Counted from the stretch's first letter, positions 11,661 through 22,296 are shown. The stretch: 64,000 nt of DNA from Primulina eburnea (GCF_022965805.1 NC_133105.1:2356001-2420000), one strand, 5' to 3'. The notes: generated by a model from the letters alone, not told the origin. A program made the numbers and translations.

Positions 11661-11666
11661 TTTATT
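11661..11666 (-). terminator. Poly-A signal of the pararetrovirus pregenomic RNA
   Basis: AATAAA on the minus strand about 180 nt downstream of the viral TATA box. Caulimovirids place the poly-A signal in the same relation, so that the RNA is terminally redundant. A second AATAAA-like tract lies a few bases away at about 11680. Confidence 0.6.
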
Positions 11667-11842
11667 CAAACACAAACATTTATTTATTACATAGTAACCT
11701 CCTGTAGAGGAGGAGAAACTTGTTTAGCTACTAATAGTAGCTGAATTTACTACACACATAAACTTGAAAGAGAAAATATTACAAATGGATTTGAAGAAAA
11801 ATGAAGAGGTTGATCGATGCCTTCATCTTCCTTCTGCTTCGT

Positions 11843-11850
11843 TATTTATA
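11843..11850 (-). promoter_or_regulatory. TATA box of the pararetrovirus pregenomic promoter
   Basis: TATAAATA on the minus strand, in the non-coding stretch after the last viral ORF, with a Pu/Py-rich start region downstream. Its position relative to the ORFs and the poly-A signal matches the 35S-type promoter of caulimovirids. Activity in this host is unknown. Confidence 0.65.
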
Positions 11851-11952
11851 GAAGGCTTCTTCGGATTTGAAACTCGGACTTCAAATCTTGATAAGCCTTT
11901 ACAGCTTGCATATGGACCCTTCGTTGGTTGAGTGGTCCTTTCCTGTCTTTTT

Positions 11953-12150
11953 CTAGATTATTAATCTAAACATCAACTTTTCTCTTTCTTTAATTTCACC
12001 GCACTGCCAGTAGGAATGCGTTTGAAAAAGATCAGCTGTAATTTCATCCCCCTTTTCTTGGTACATTTGAGCTATTGATCTGAGGGCTTTTAGCTCACTT
12101 CTTTCATACTTGAGTTTTCTTTTCAAAACCTTCAGATATGTGAAATACAT
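11953..12150 (-). CDS. Short Lys/Glu-rich viral ORF before the promoter
   Basis: Open frame of 65 codons in viral sense, rich in Lys, Glu and Arg (for example KVLKRKLKYERSELKALRS), with a helical, coiled-coil look. It lies between the transactivator-like ORF and the TATA box. It may be the displaced C-terminal end of that ORF or an independent short ORF. No function assigned. Confidence 0.35.
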   Translation of the reverse strand: MYFTYLKVLKRKLKYERSELKALRSIAQMYQEKGDEITADLFQTHSYWQCGEIKEREKLMFRLII

Positions 12151-12419
12151 CTTCTTTAGGTTTTCTTTCTCAGTATGTTTTTTCCTGGTTCCATTCTGTC
12201 CTTATTTATAGATAAGATTTTGGGACCAGTTATTTTGCTTTTTCTTCATTGGATTCCTTTTAGTTTTGGTATCCAATGTTCTCTTGTCTTTTTCCACTTA
12301 ATTATTAGTGGTTAACGAGTCACCTACCACCTATTATTGGTGGTCCTTGTTTTTCCACTCACATGAATTTTCACATGGTGGTCCTTCTTTTAGTTAGTGG
12401 GTGAGTCACATGTCCACTA

Positions 12420-13765
12420 TTAATTTTGTCGAGGAATCTTTGGCTTTCGCTGTCCTCGAGGAAATCGTGAATGTGGTCCATCCCCACTTGTGCTTGTCTC
12501 GGTAAAGTGTTTCGGATCAGATCTCGGTTTGAATCCTTTACCGAATTCCGGTTCCTTCTGGTTCTGGCATTCTGGACAGATGTTTTCAGACCATCTTCCT
12601 ACATGTGCCATGTTACAGAATTTCCGACGAGTTTCTTTGCTTGCCGGCATCTTGCTATTCCACAAAAGATTTCTCTTTTTCTCGAATAAATCTTCTGCAA
12701 AACTTGTTGTTTTTCCTGTCATGGTATTTAACAGGAATGATCCGTTCACTGAATGGTTTTAAAATTTGAACGGAAACTTGACTTTGTCCATCTCAGTGAG
12801 ACAGACCCATAGACCCCAAGCTCTTCTGGTAGACATATCATCTTCAGAAATTGAAGCAACCAGGGGTGTTTCTTCTGTTGGAGGATCTTTGATAAATTTT
12901 TGAATATTTAAATCTGGCCTCCTTAGCTTGATGAAATGAAAGGCTTCATGGGAGCCTTTTCCTGCAGGTTCTGGTGCTGCACTAAAGAAGTATAGCTCCA
13001 AAACATCTCCTCTGGACAAATAATCATTGTTTGCCCAAGTCTCGTGAACAGCTTCCTGGATCCATTTTGGTAGACCTGGTATTTCCGGAAAGCTGGGTGA
13101 TGTCGTATAAACTGAGGCAAGAGCCCTGAATTCATACCATGCCTTGACCTCCTTTGGATATGAATTTTGTTAAATCCATATCCTTGGATATTTTCCTGAC
13201 ACATCAACCCTGTTGGTAGCTGGGTTAATGTCAATTCTTGTTTTCAATTTCTCCCAATTTTGTTGATAAACCTGAAATGGAGAAATTACACCTTCATTAG
13301 TACCAACCTTAGCTTTGCCTTTGTCAATACGAGGCCTAAGGTTGATCTCTCCCTCTTCAATCCCCGAGGTGAAGGGTTGACTTGAGGACTCAAGATAAGG
13401 ATCAGGAGTCTCAATTTTTGTTTCAGCCGACTCATCTCGTGATGATCCCGACTTAACACTTGTGCAAGGGGTATTTGAATCCCCCGCTACAGGTATAGAG
13501 TCCTGTACTCGAAAACTCTCCATTTGGGAAACCAGTGGTTTCTCAATGCCTTGGAGGATAGGCCTTTGCATTACAGACAATAACTGAGTATATGCCTGTA
13601 AACACCCTGTAATTCGATCAGAGACAATTCTCTTATCAGCTTGTTGTAGCCTTCCCGCAACTTCTGCGTTACCGCTAACTTGTTGAACTCGGTTTGAAGC
13701 ATTTCAAGGTGTTCCCTCAATTGCCTCTGCATCTTGATAATAGCATCTATGTCAATGCTGTCCAT
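12420..13765 (-). pseudogene. Pararetrovirus inclusion-body/transactivator-like ORF, broken
   Basis: Last large viral gene, where caulimovirids with a transactivator/viroplasmin keep it. The protein similarity is spread over frames 13765-13571, 13580-13170, 13234-12923, 13019-12759 and 12749-12420, so several frameshifts and at least one stop have broken it. The N-terminal part is helical (MDSIDIDAIIKMQRQLREHL). The middle is Ser/Pro-rich and acidic. The C-terminal piece has a Cys pair (CPEC) in a basic context. In the family this protein forms inclusion bodies and promotes re-initiation on polycistronic RNA. Assignment rests on position and general character rather than on a strong motif. 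Confidence 0.5.
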
Positions 13766-15796
13766 CTTGTTAAAAAATCTGCAAGAATATTTTCATGAGA
13801 TTTAATTATCACAATATCAAAAATATAATTTTGACATATTGCTTGCCATCGTAATAATCTAGCCTTCTCAGGTTTAGACTCAATTCTATTCCTTAAAAAA
13901 GCTTTAACTTGTGTGTTATCAACTTTCAAAGTGAATTTCTTTGCAAGTAGAAATAATGGCCATTTTTCAAAAGCCTTTTTTTACTGCATAAAATTCCTTT
14001 TCGTTGATATGCCATCTTATGGCTTCTGCATCTGAGAATAACCCACTACAATATCTGCATGGTTGTTCTCCATCCGGTGTGAGCTTTGTTAATACTGCAG
14101 CCCACCAATGATCACTGGCATCGGTGTACAATACCAGATCATCCTCATCTTGAGGAATAGCCATTTTTGGAAGATTTTTGCAAACCTCCTTTAGATGGAT
14201 CAGTCCTTTTGTGTGTTCATCTGTCCATATAAATCTAGCATCTTTTTTCAACAATGGACTGAACATCTTCCTGTGTTTTGCTAGGTTTTTGATAAACATC
14301 CCAGCAAAATTAACAACTCCTCAGAAACTTTGAAGTTGCTTCTTGTCTTTGAGATTTTCTGGAAAATTCTGCACCTTTTCCACTATGTGTTCTTGCAGAA
14401 TTATTCCTGACTCATCGATTTCAATTCCGAGGAATTCAATCTTTCTTGTAGCAATGACTGCTTTCTTTTCAGATAAAACCAGTCCTTCTTTTTTACAAAC
14501 ATTAGAGAAAATCTCCAAATGTTTAACATGTTCATTCATATCTTTAGATGCTATTAAAACATCATCAATATAAACAAACATAAACTTAAAATAATCTTTA
14601 AAAAGATTATCCATTTTCCTTTGAAATATCTGGGGTGAATTAGCCAATCCCATTGGTAAAACTTCCCAAATATAATGTCCTTGAGGTGAGGAGAAAGCTG
14701 TGAATTTCTTGCTTCCTTCCTCCATCCGAATCTGATAAAATCCGGACTTACAATCAAATTTAGAGAATATCTTTGCATTGCGTATGCAACTGATTAGATG
14801 TTCTCTGCTTGGTATAAAATACCCATCAAATTCCAGAATTTTATTAATTTCTTGATAATTAATAACTAATCTGGGTTTACCTCGTTTAATCTCACCATGA
14901 TTTCTTACCAGAAAACCTGGACTGCTATATGGTGACATACCTGCTTTGATCAAACCAATGTCCAAATGTTCCTTGATTATAATCTTCATATCCCTTTGAT
15001 CAATGATATTCATTGGGATGAGTTTACAACGGACAAATTCATATTCTTTGCCTTCCTTGATCTTAAGGCAAGCCCTGAGTTGATTTCTGTCCCACCATGC
15101 CAAGGGATCTTCATTGTAATTTTCTTTGATCCTCTTCTTGACATCTTCCAATGATACCTTAGATTCGAACTCTACTTCATTTGTTTGCAGAGTTATCTTA
15201 AGGCATTCTATATCTTCTGGTTGGAGTACTTGATCTGCTCTTAACTGGAGCATTGTTTCTCCAAACCATCTAGAATCCTTCATTTTTGGGTTCAGAAGTT
15301 GTCCTGAATCACCACGCTTGCTGCGAAACTGGATCGGCAATTTTCTGTAAAATGCCTCTCGTAGTCTCTGGACTATGATTTTGTGATCACAGGGTGTTGT
15401 GAACACTAATCTTCTCGTCTCATTTTCTTGGTTATAGGACTTGAACATTTGTAGGAAATTATTTCCTAACAATATATCAGCTCCTGTATCATGAAAATAA
15501 ATTGGTGGTGTCTTTCCCGCACCGCCAATCATAATTTCAGTCATCTTAATCCCTTTACATAAGATTAAGATTCTTCTGGAAAAATCTCTGCCAGCAATCT
15601 TTGGTAACTCTTCTTCCAAATTATTTGGAAAAATTCCTCTTTTTGCTCTGCAGATTCCAGCCCCTGAATCAATATAAGCAGCAAAATATTCTGCCTTATA
15701 TTGTTCATATAACATTCTATCGGAATGTATATAGAGAATGGACTTGTGGTCATTGGATTTTCCACATTTTATCATTTGCCATAAACTCCATTCCAT
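13747..15796 (-). pseudogene. Pararetrovirus protease-reverse transcriptase-RNase H, broken
   Basis: The polyprotein makes DNA from the pregenomic RNA. In order there is an aspartic protease (AYIDSGAG, then ILLGNNFLQ), reverse transcriptase (PYSSPGFLV, CKSGFYQI, LPMGLANSP, catalytic YIDD at 14561-14572, FLGIEID) and RNase H (LYTDASD, NEKEFYAV, VDNTQVKAFL). The frame is open from 15796 to an in-frame TGA at 14321-14323, continues in the same frame to about 13967, then shifts by one base before the end of RNase H. The start overlaps the movement protein ORF by 47 nt. As it stands it cannot make a full polymerase. Confidence 0.92.
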
Positions 15797-16886
15797 GCTC
15801 TAGACGTTTCCAAGATTTGTGTTCCTCGAGAAACTCTAAACCAAGAATCAGTCGATCTGATTCTTTTCCTGGAATTCTTTGAATATGGACTTCCAATTCT
15901 CCGATATTAATCAGTCCTTGGTAAGTTCCTATCATAGGTTGTTCCAAATAGTATATTGAATTACAATGAAATTGATTCCTTTGCTTTGTAATGTCAAATA
16001 CTATTTCAACCTCCTTCCACCCTTCTGGGCATCTAAGCTTTCCTATTGTAGAAAAACTTTTCAACTCCTGTTGGGTTTCTATGATAGGCTTTTTATCCCA
16101 TCTATACCTTGTAATTCTATCTCCTTGAAAAGATAGTCTTCTTGATTCCAATCTAAGACTTTGATTTCTTTGTAGAATCGGTTTGTCTTTGATCTGGATA
16201 TCTGTTTCCTGTATTAAGGGAAACTCGACTCTTTCTGGATAAATTGCCTGAGCAACTTTTCCAAATATCTCAGGTATCTCTATAAACTCATTTCTAATAA
16301 ACAGTTCAGAATGATGTGTATTAGATAGAGCATATGAAATTTGATAGGTAATAGAATATGACCTATTACCTTCTTTCATCAGCCTTTTTTCCTTGAAGTT
16401 CTGATGCAATGTCAAGGCTCGGCTGAAATCTCGATCTGCCAGGTTGTAGGCTATCCTTGGATAGATTACTCCTACAATCTTTCCTGCACAGAGATTTCCT
16501 GAGATTGTTCCCAGTACTGAATCTTGTAGATTCCCCATTCTTTTATCGCATATAGTAATATCGATCGGTGAATCTATCCCTTCTTTGAAAGTAGCCTTTA
16601 TCATAATTTGGATTGCTCCGATATGAATCCAGGACATAGTCCTTGCTACTTCTATCTTGAGTTTTTGTAATTCCTCCTTAATTTCTTCGGAGGGAATTAA
16701 CTGCATCTCCATTCTATTTCCTGTAAGTTCCATCGGGATTGCCATTTCCCTTCTAGAAACTTTATAGATTAGATGATGCTTTCTGTTTCTTAGGCCAAGA
16801 CTTCCTAAGAACTTTTCTACCTGTCCTGCAGAGAAACCTTGATATCTCTGTAGACTCGGATTTTCTCTCATGATTCTTTGAACCAT
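15750..16886 (-). CDS. Pararetrovirus movement protein, uninterrupted ORF
   Basis: The only large viral ORF without a break: 378 codons from an ATG to a stop that overlaps the polymerase ORF. It matches the 30K-superfamily movement proteins of caulimovirids, with a conserved core around GVIYPRIAYNL and the family Asp in LADRDF. These proteins form tubules through plasmodesmata for cell-to-cell spread. The last ~60 residues (LILGLEFLEEH) resemble a protease-like fold and may be the true start of the polymerase polyprotein. An intact frame here is unusual next to broken neighbours, but gives no evidence of expression. Confidence 0.75.
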   Translation of the reverse strand: MVQRIMRENPSLQRYQGFSAGQVEKFLGSLGLRNRKHHLIYKVSRREMAIPMELTGNRMEMQLIPSEEIKEELQKLKIEVARTMSWIHIGAIQIMIKATFKEGIDSPIDITICDKRMGNLQDSVLGTISGNLCAGKIVGVIYPRIAYNLADRDFSRALTLHQNFKEKRLMKEGNRSYSITYQISYALSNTHHSELFIRNEFIEIPEIFGKVAQAIYPERVEFPLIQETDIQIKDKPILQRNQSLRLESRRLSFQGDRITRYRWDKKPIIETQQELKSFSTIGKLRCPEGWKEVEIVFDITKQRNQFHCNSIYYLEQPMIGTYQGLINIGELEVHIQRIPGKESDRLILGLEFLEEHKSWKRLEHGMEFMANDKMWKIQ

Positions 16887-16959
16887 GTTATGAGATATTG
16901 TTTTCTGGCTAAAAAACCCAGACAGATCTTCATGTGTTTTGTGTCAAAACACCTCGTCT

Positions 16960-18402
16960 TCAGTCAGATTCCGATTCTGTTCCATCAGATTCTTCCTGAC
17001 TTAAGACTTCTTCTTCTTCATATATACTTTCATCTCAGGCGATGTCCTCAAATCGGTATACTTGAATAAGATCTTGGTAATAAACCGCTTCTTCAATATC
17101 CGGGGTAGGATCAAAGCGTTTAATACCTCTTTTTTCATTTTCTGGACAGTTGGTCGAGATATGACCTCTTGCTCCACATGTCCAGCAATTACAGTCTTTG
17201 AAACTTTCATTGGCCCGAGTATGAGCTCTTCTGAAATTTTTCTTGGTAGGTGTTCTTCCTGTGCTTCGAGAGGTACTCGATGCTTGGGATGATATCCTAC
17301 TCCTTGATGGTCCACTTCTTTGTCCAGATTTATAAGATCTGGCTTTCTGTCTAGACCATACAGTTCTTGGTTTCCAAGAACTTCTTCCACTCCGTGCATA
17401 AGGATGAGTCCTAAAACTTTTCCTTTTATGCTTCTGTGGTTTACTTCCAATAATTGTTGGAAGATCATTTTCCTTACAACACAAAGGAGTTCTTTTGTTA
17501 ATACCCCTTAAACGTTTGTAATTCTTTTGTAATGCTGCCATATGACACCATTCTGCTAATTTTCCTTTGAGGAAAGAGGCTCTTCTTGCCAGTGTATCTG
17601 GGTTTCCAGGTACATATTCCCTTATGAGCATTTCTCTCCAAGGGCTTGGCATTTTTGCGAAGAAAAGCTGCATCGCTATATCTTCTTCGACTCATGAACT
17701 CCATCTGTATTTAGTGAATAACATAATGTATTCATCCACTAAACATATGTCATGTAATTCAAGACTATACAGAGCTTGAGTATATTTCTTCTTCTTCTTT
17801 GTATCTTGACTATTGAAATAGTCTACCCCTATAAAATGTGCTTTAAAGAGGGTAGCCATTTTTCCAGCAATCTCACTAAGAGATTCACCAGCTAGGACTG
17901 ACTCCTTCATGTCTAATGAAGTCATTTCCCAAGCAATTTTCAATGATCCCATGAGACTCATTTCCAATAGTTTAATGAATCCTTCTTTGTTAAGATCGAG
18001 TGTTCCTGCTGCAATTCTCATAGCAGATGTCCAATCATCTATGAGATCTTCTCTGTTTTTGAAGTCTAATACATCAAGGTTAAGCATAACCCCGTAAGGA
18101 TGTATAGGATCCAAAACAGTTTTCCCATTGGGTGTTTGGTGCAAAGGGATTTGATTTCTCCTTGCCCTTGTCCCTGCTGGGTGTGATCCTCCACCAGTAT
18201 GGAAATCAGATTGAGCTTCTCTCATGTTTACATTTTGAGATCCCACACTTTCCCTGGGTGGTTCTTGAGAAGATGACCAGGTTATAGTAGGTGATGTTTC
18301 ACCTACTGCTGTGTTCATCTTTAGATCTACTACTTTGAGATTTGCGAAAGATTCCGCAAGCTCTTGTAGATCCTCTAAACCAATCTTTTCTAAAGTTGTC
18401 AT
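16960..18402 (-). pseudogene. Pararetrovirus coat protein (Gag-like) with two in-frame stops
   Basis: One frame runs from the ATG at 18402 to the stop at 16960-16962 and is broken by TGA codons at 17692-17694 and 17035-17037. The N-terminal ~240 codons contain a helical capsid-like region. Downstream there is a Lys/Arg/Ser-rich segment, then a CCHC zinc knuckle (CWTCGARGHISTNC, about 17146-17190) that binds RNA in this family. The C-terminal end, past the second stop, is strongly acidic (DESIYEEEEV), as in caulimovirid coat proteins. The ATG overlaps the stop of the preceding ORF as TGATG. Confidence 0.85.
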
Positions 18403-18773
18403 CAGATCAGTTTCTTTTCTGAGACAGACTTGATTAGATTGATCATCTTTTCTTCTTCAGTCAAAGGTTTTGAAACCACTCTGGCCTTCCCTTGTTGATG
18501 TAACAAAGGTTCAGTACCAAAAGATGGTGGTAACCAACCTCCTGAAGTTCGTCTACTGGAACTGGGTTGTTGTTCCAGTTTCTGAATTCTAGTTTGTAGG
18601 TCCCTCAAGGTTACAAGAATTTCTTCTTGTTTCTCTAGGACTTTCTCAATTCGTTGAGGTACATAATATAGCATATTGCCATAATTTTGTACTGTCTTAA
18701 GAATTTCTCTAAGATCTGAAGAGAGCTTAGAGGAATCTGGAACTATCTCCAGAAACTTATTATTTTGAATCAT
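18402..18773 (-). CDS. Pararetrovirus ORF 2: coiled-coil protein, virion-associated-like
   Basis: Open frame of 123 codons. It overlaps the first ORF by ATGA and the coat ORF by TGATG, the tight packing used by caulimovirids for leaky scanning or re-initiation. Residues ~35-70 form a likely coiled coil (VLEKQEEILVTLRDLQTRIQ), followed by a Ser/Pro linker and a Lys-rich end. This build is that of virion-associated proteins (badnavirus ORF2, CaMV ORF III). Function inferred from position and shape. Confidence 0.6.
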   Translation of the reverse strand: MIQNNKFLEIVPDSSKLSSDLREILKTVQNYGNMLYYVPQRIEKVLEKQEEILVTLRDLQTRIQKLEQQPSSSRRTSGGWLPPSFGTEPLLHQQGKARVVSKPLTEEEKMINLIKSVSEKKLI

Positions 18774-19006
18774 AAGTTTACCTGAGATTTTACCTGAGGG
18801 TGCAGTAGCTTCCCTTTCTGTTTCTGATATCTAATTAGATGAACTTGTTTATATTCCAAAATATTGGAATATTCCTTGTAAATTATTTTTCTCGAACCGT
18901 AGTTCGGATTCATAAAATTTTTAAAAATTCTCCTTCTCATACAATTGGGTACTAGTAAGAATAAAATTTGTGTTTTAAATAAATCAACCTTAGTCTCTGA
19001 TACCAT
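18770..19006 (-). CDS. Pararetrovirus ORF 1, starts inside the primer-binding site
   Basis: Open frame of 78 codons, basic, no domain recognised. Its ATG is the first base of ATGGTATCAGAG, so the start codon overlaps the tRNA-Met primer-binding site. Small first ORFs of unknown role are common in caulimovirids. Confidence 0.5.
   Translation of the reverse strand: MVSETKVDLFKTQILFLLVPNCMRRRIFKNFMNPNYGSRKIIYKEYSNILEYKQVHLIRYQKQKGKLLHPQVKSQVNL
18993..19005 (-). other. tRNA-Met primer-binding site of the pararetrovirus
   Basis: TGGTATCAGAGA on the minus strand, matching the 3' end complement of initiator tRNA-Met that primes minus-strand DNA in caulimovirids. The last bases diverge from the usual GCC. 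Confidence 0.8.
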
Positions 19007-20150
19007 TTTCGAAAGCGCGGGATCAATTAATCAATTAAAATTACATATGGAATAAAAGGTAAGTTTGATATATAAAAAGTTTTTTCTCTATCCAGGGAGC
19101 TAAGCTTAAAAATAGTTTCAATAGGGACTGACCCCCAATTCCCCCTAGCCATAAATTGATTATTTAGACACATGTCGCGCAACCCACTTTTGGAATTCGA
19201 GATTCAACAAAATCTGACAAGTGTTTAATTACAATATCAATTGAATTTTTCAACCAGAAATAATAATAATAAAAGAAAATTGTTTTTTATGTAGTTGTAT
19301 TTTATGATTTTAGCCTTAATTTTGTGTTATGATTTGGATGATTTGAGTCATTTTTTTTTTTGATGTTGTGTTGGTATGATATAATTACAACGTTGATATG
19401 ACGTTGATGTGTATAATAACACCACAATATTTCCAAGAAAAATGACAAAGTGCAAAATATTGAAAGATACATACTAACACTGAAATTTAAATTACGTAAA
19501 ACCAAAATCAAAATGAAAAAAATTACTTGAACAAAACAATTTTCCCTAATAATAATAACCTGGGCCATTCCTAAACCATCGTGGTCACATGGACGATGGT
19601 ATCTGCGGGTATCTGCGCGCGGCTTCGCCAGAAGAAGAAAAATCCAGCTTGCACACATACTTTGCAACAATAACTTCACTGATTTTTTCAATGGAGGGTT
19701 CATGCATGAGACACATGTACGTGCATGTGTATCAAATTAAGAAACAAACAATAATAGCATGGTACCAACGCCGTGCAAAATTCCTCTTTCCCCTTTTCTA
19801 TATTTAAATTAATTAGTTTAATTTAATGTGAAGTTTATCCGATATCAAAATAACATTTATTATAAGATAAGCTATCATATCGAACAACGTGAAAATTTCA
19901 AAAATGCTGCAAAAAGAAATGACAAGAAACTCAAAACTAGTACGAGACGACAAAAAAAAAATAAAATTATTAGAGAACAAATAAATTATTTTGTTGGTTT
20001 TTATTAATTATAAAATAGATTAATATTGGTATTAATTATTGACCCGCAATATGAATTTTCCAGGGATATATATAATATGAGTTCCCAGCCATCCCCCACG
20101 ACTCATTTCATTTCCGGGCATAAAAAACTAACTTCATCGATCAATTGAAA
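19006..20150. other. Viral leader remnant, then 5' flank of UGT copy 3
   Basis: 19006 to about 19250 is probably the 3' part of the viral leader. From there to 20150 is host DNA with no coding exon. It has a short GC-rich patch at 19570-19640 and TATATATAA at 20067-20075, 76-84 nt before the start of UGT copy 3. Confidence 0.4.
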
Positions 20151-21545
20151 ATGGGAAGCTTGCTCCATCAAAATGATGCATCAGCTCACGTTGCAGTAAT
20201 AATGGTGCCATTTCCTGCTCAAGGGCATATCAATCAGCTCATGCAACTCTCTTGCTTGCTGTCCAGAGATGGACTTCAAGTATACTACATCGGATCTTCC
20301 GTCCACAATCGCCAGGCCAGAGTTCGGGCCAATGGATTAAGTCTCCAAGATTTATCCGAGATCCGTTTTCATGACATCCCAACTCCTAGTTTTGAATCTC
20401 CTTCTCCGAATCCTGATTCTTCCCGCAAATTCCCTGGCCAGCTCCAACCGGCCTGGGATGCCTCGCTGAGCCAACGACAACCGATTTTTGAATTTCTTCG
20501 AGAACTCGCCAAGAAATATGAGAGGATTGTTGTCATACACGACCCTATGATGGCTTTAGTAGTCCAGGATGTTGCCTCTATACCAAATGGAGAGTCCTAT
20601 GTTTTCAACTGTTTCTCTGTCTTTACTCAGGCAACTCATACCTTCGAAAGAATGGGGAAACGGTTTCCGTTCGAGCTTCCGAAAGAGATGCCACCTTTTG
20701 AAGGGTGTGCATCAAATGAGGCCGTTGATTTTTTAGCTCGACAATCTGAACATTTGAAGTATAGAGCTGGAGATATATACAACTCCTCCAGATTGATGGA
20801 AGGACCGTATTTGGACCTTTTGGCGAATATAGAGATTGTTGGTGATCGAAAAAGTTGGGCCATTGGACCAATAATCCCACCCAAATTACCTTCAAGTGAC
20901 AGCCCACCAAAATGTTTACAGTGGCTCGATCAACAGAAGCCGAATTCTGTTATCTATGTATCATTTGGGACCACGACTTCTCTTTCGGATGAAGAGATAA
21001 AAGAGCTGGCGTTGGGATTAGAACAAAGCGGACAGAAGTTTATCTGGGTTCTAAGAGATGCGGATAAAGGAGACATATTTGCTGGAGAAATGAGGCGAGC
21101 AGAATTGCCGAAAGGGTTTGAAGAGAGGGTGGGCGGGGCTGGAATTGTGGTGCGAGATTGGGCGCCACAGCCAGAAATTCTTGCTCATCGGGCAACAGGC
21201 GGGTTCATGAGCCACTGCGGGTGGAATTCGTGCATCGAAAGCGTTACAATGGGTGTGCCAATAGCAGCATGGCCAATGCACTCGGACCAACCAAGAAATG
21301 CTTTCCTCATAACCGAGATATTGAAAGTGGGGATTGTTGTGAGGGAATGGGATCCAAGTGGAGAAGTGGTGAGGGCTTTGGCTATTGCGGATGTCGTGAA
21401 GACATTGATGGCATCAGAAGATGGGGGAGAGATAAGGAAGAGAGCTGAGAAGTTGGGTGCTGCCATGCGACAGTCGACCGAGGAAGGTGGTGTTTCTCGA
21501 CTCGAGCTCGATTCATTCGTTGCTCATATCAATAGTGTCAAGTAA
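20151..21545 (+). CDS. Zeatin O-glucosyltransferase-like UGT (UGT93 type), copy 3, intact
   Basis: Intronless 464-aa family-1 UGT. I place the start at the ATG at 20151 because MGSLLHQND aligns with copy 1. Catalytic His in VPFPAQGHINQL; HDPMMALVVQDV supplies the Asp. The PSPG box is residues 337-380 (WAPQPEILAH to MHSDQ), with the final Gln of glucose-users. Compared with copy 1, the acceptor-facing N-terminal half carries most of the differences (for example LARQSEHLKY against ALQQEPLKY, and EIVGDRKSW shared), so the two may differ in acceptor. Expected role: O-glucosylation of zeatin-type cytokinins in the cytosol. It lies 2.6 kb from the 3' end of a cytokinin dehydrogenase gene of opposite strand. 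Confidence 0.9.
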   Translation: MGSLLHQNDASAHVAVIMVPFPAQGHINQLMQLSCLLSRDGLQVYYIGSSVHNRQARVRANGLSLQDLSEIRFHDIPTPSFESPSPNPDSSRKFPGQLQPAWDASLSQRQPIFEFLRELAKKYERIVVIHDPMMALVVQDVASIPNGESYVFNCFSVFTQATHTFERMGKRFPFELPKEMPPFEGCASNEAVDFLARQSEHLKYRAGDIYNSSRLMEGPYLDLLANIEIVGDRKSWAIGPIIPPKLPSSDSPPKCLQWLDQQKPNSVIYVSFGTTTSLSDEEIKELALGLEQSGQKFIWVLRDADKGDIFAGEMRRAELPKGFEERVGGAGIVVRDWAPQPEILAHRATGGFMSHCGWNSCIESVTMGVPIAAWPMHSDQPRNAFLITEILKVGIVVREWDPSGEVVRALAIADVVKTLMASEDGGEIRKRAEKLGAAMRQSTEEGGVSRLELDSFVAHINSVK

Positions 21546-22296
21546 TTGTAGCCAATGAGTAAATGTACGAATAAGCTAAGAATTAGGTTGGAGTTCATTG
21601 TTATTGCTATCCGGAATAATAAAAAAATTGATTTTTCTCTAGACACAAGTAACCTTTACCATCGTATCTGCTATAGCTAAAGATTACTAGTCTCTCCAGC
21701 ATTAGATTGACAAATGACATGTTAGGAGGCTGGAATTACATGTTATATGATTTAGATGATAATACGTATATAGCTGCATGACTGTTTTGTTCAAGTTAAT
21801 ATCATTAAAATATGATTATTTTTATTGTTGTACAATATAAGATTTGGGCTACGTGTAAGGAAGGTGGATGTTCCTCTTCTCCTGATCAAACAGCAGCCCA
21901 CTACAATTACTGTTCGCTATGTTAGGGTAAAATAAAGTTTTAACTTGTAGATTTCGTATCATACTTGAATTTGATAAGGATTCAGAATGGTCCATTCAAT
22001 TCATCCCATGATCGTTTTACATTAAATATGCGGGTTGGTAAATAGGAACTATTTTCCTTCTATACACTAGAACTACATTTCTAATTTTTCACCAGGATAT
22101 CCGCTTGTAACGTCCTACCAAAATAATACAATATATTTGATTTCCCTCAATTACCTTCATTCTACCACCAAAAAATGTAAGGGGGAGCTCAACTTTGACT
22201 CTTGTCTCCTGTACATCGGTCTGGTAACCTTCTTCCGCAGCCAGTGTTCAATATACGAAACTAGGAAGTTTAGATTGGAGAATCCCCGGTACTGGT
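21546..22296. other. Convergent spacer between UGT copy 3 and the INO80 fragment
   Basis: AT-rich, presumed 3' UTRs on both sides. No gene seen. Confidence 0.4.

Larger units (their letters stand above)
11581..19250 (-). mobile_element. Endogenous pararetrovirus (Caulimoviridae), nearly unit length, decayed
   Basis: About 7.7 kb on the minus strand with the caulimovirid parts in one order. In viral direction these are a leader remnant, a tRNA-Met primer site (18993-19005), two short ORFs, coat protein with CCHC zinc finger, movement protein, protease/reverse transcriptase/RNase H, an inclusion-body/transactivator-like ORF, and a pregenomic promoter with TATA box and poly-A signal. ORFs overlap by ATGA or TGATG. 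There are no LTRs and no integrase. Length fits one copy of a 7-9 kb circular genome. Several stops and frameshifts make it non-coding as it stands. The coat-movement-pol-transactivator order is like solendo/cavemoviruses rather than CaMV, where movement protein comes first. Both edges are approximate; the left edge abuts the broken UGT. Confidence 0.9.

Noticed and set aside
12471..12762. Plus-strand ORFs in the provirus
   Set aside because: They are antisense shadows of the minus-strand viral gene, with no domain or start context.
11581..19250. Whole block as a Ty3/gypsy LTR retrotransposon
   Set aside because: There are no LTRs and no integrase. Movement-protein, transactivator-like and caulimovirid promoter features fit a pararetrovirus better.
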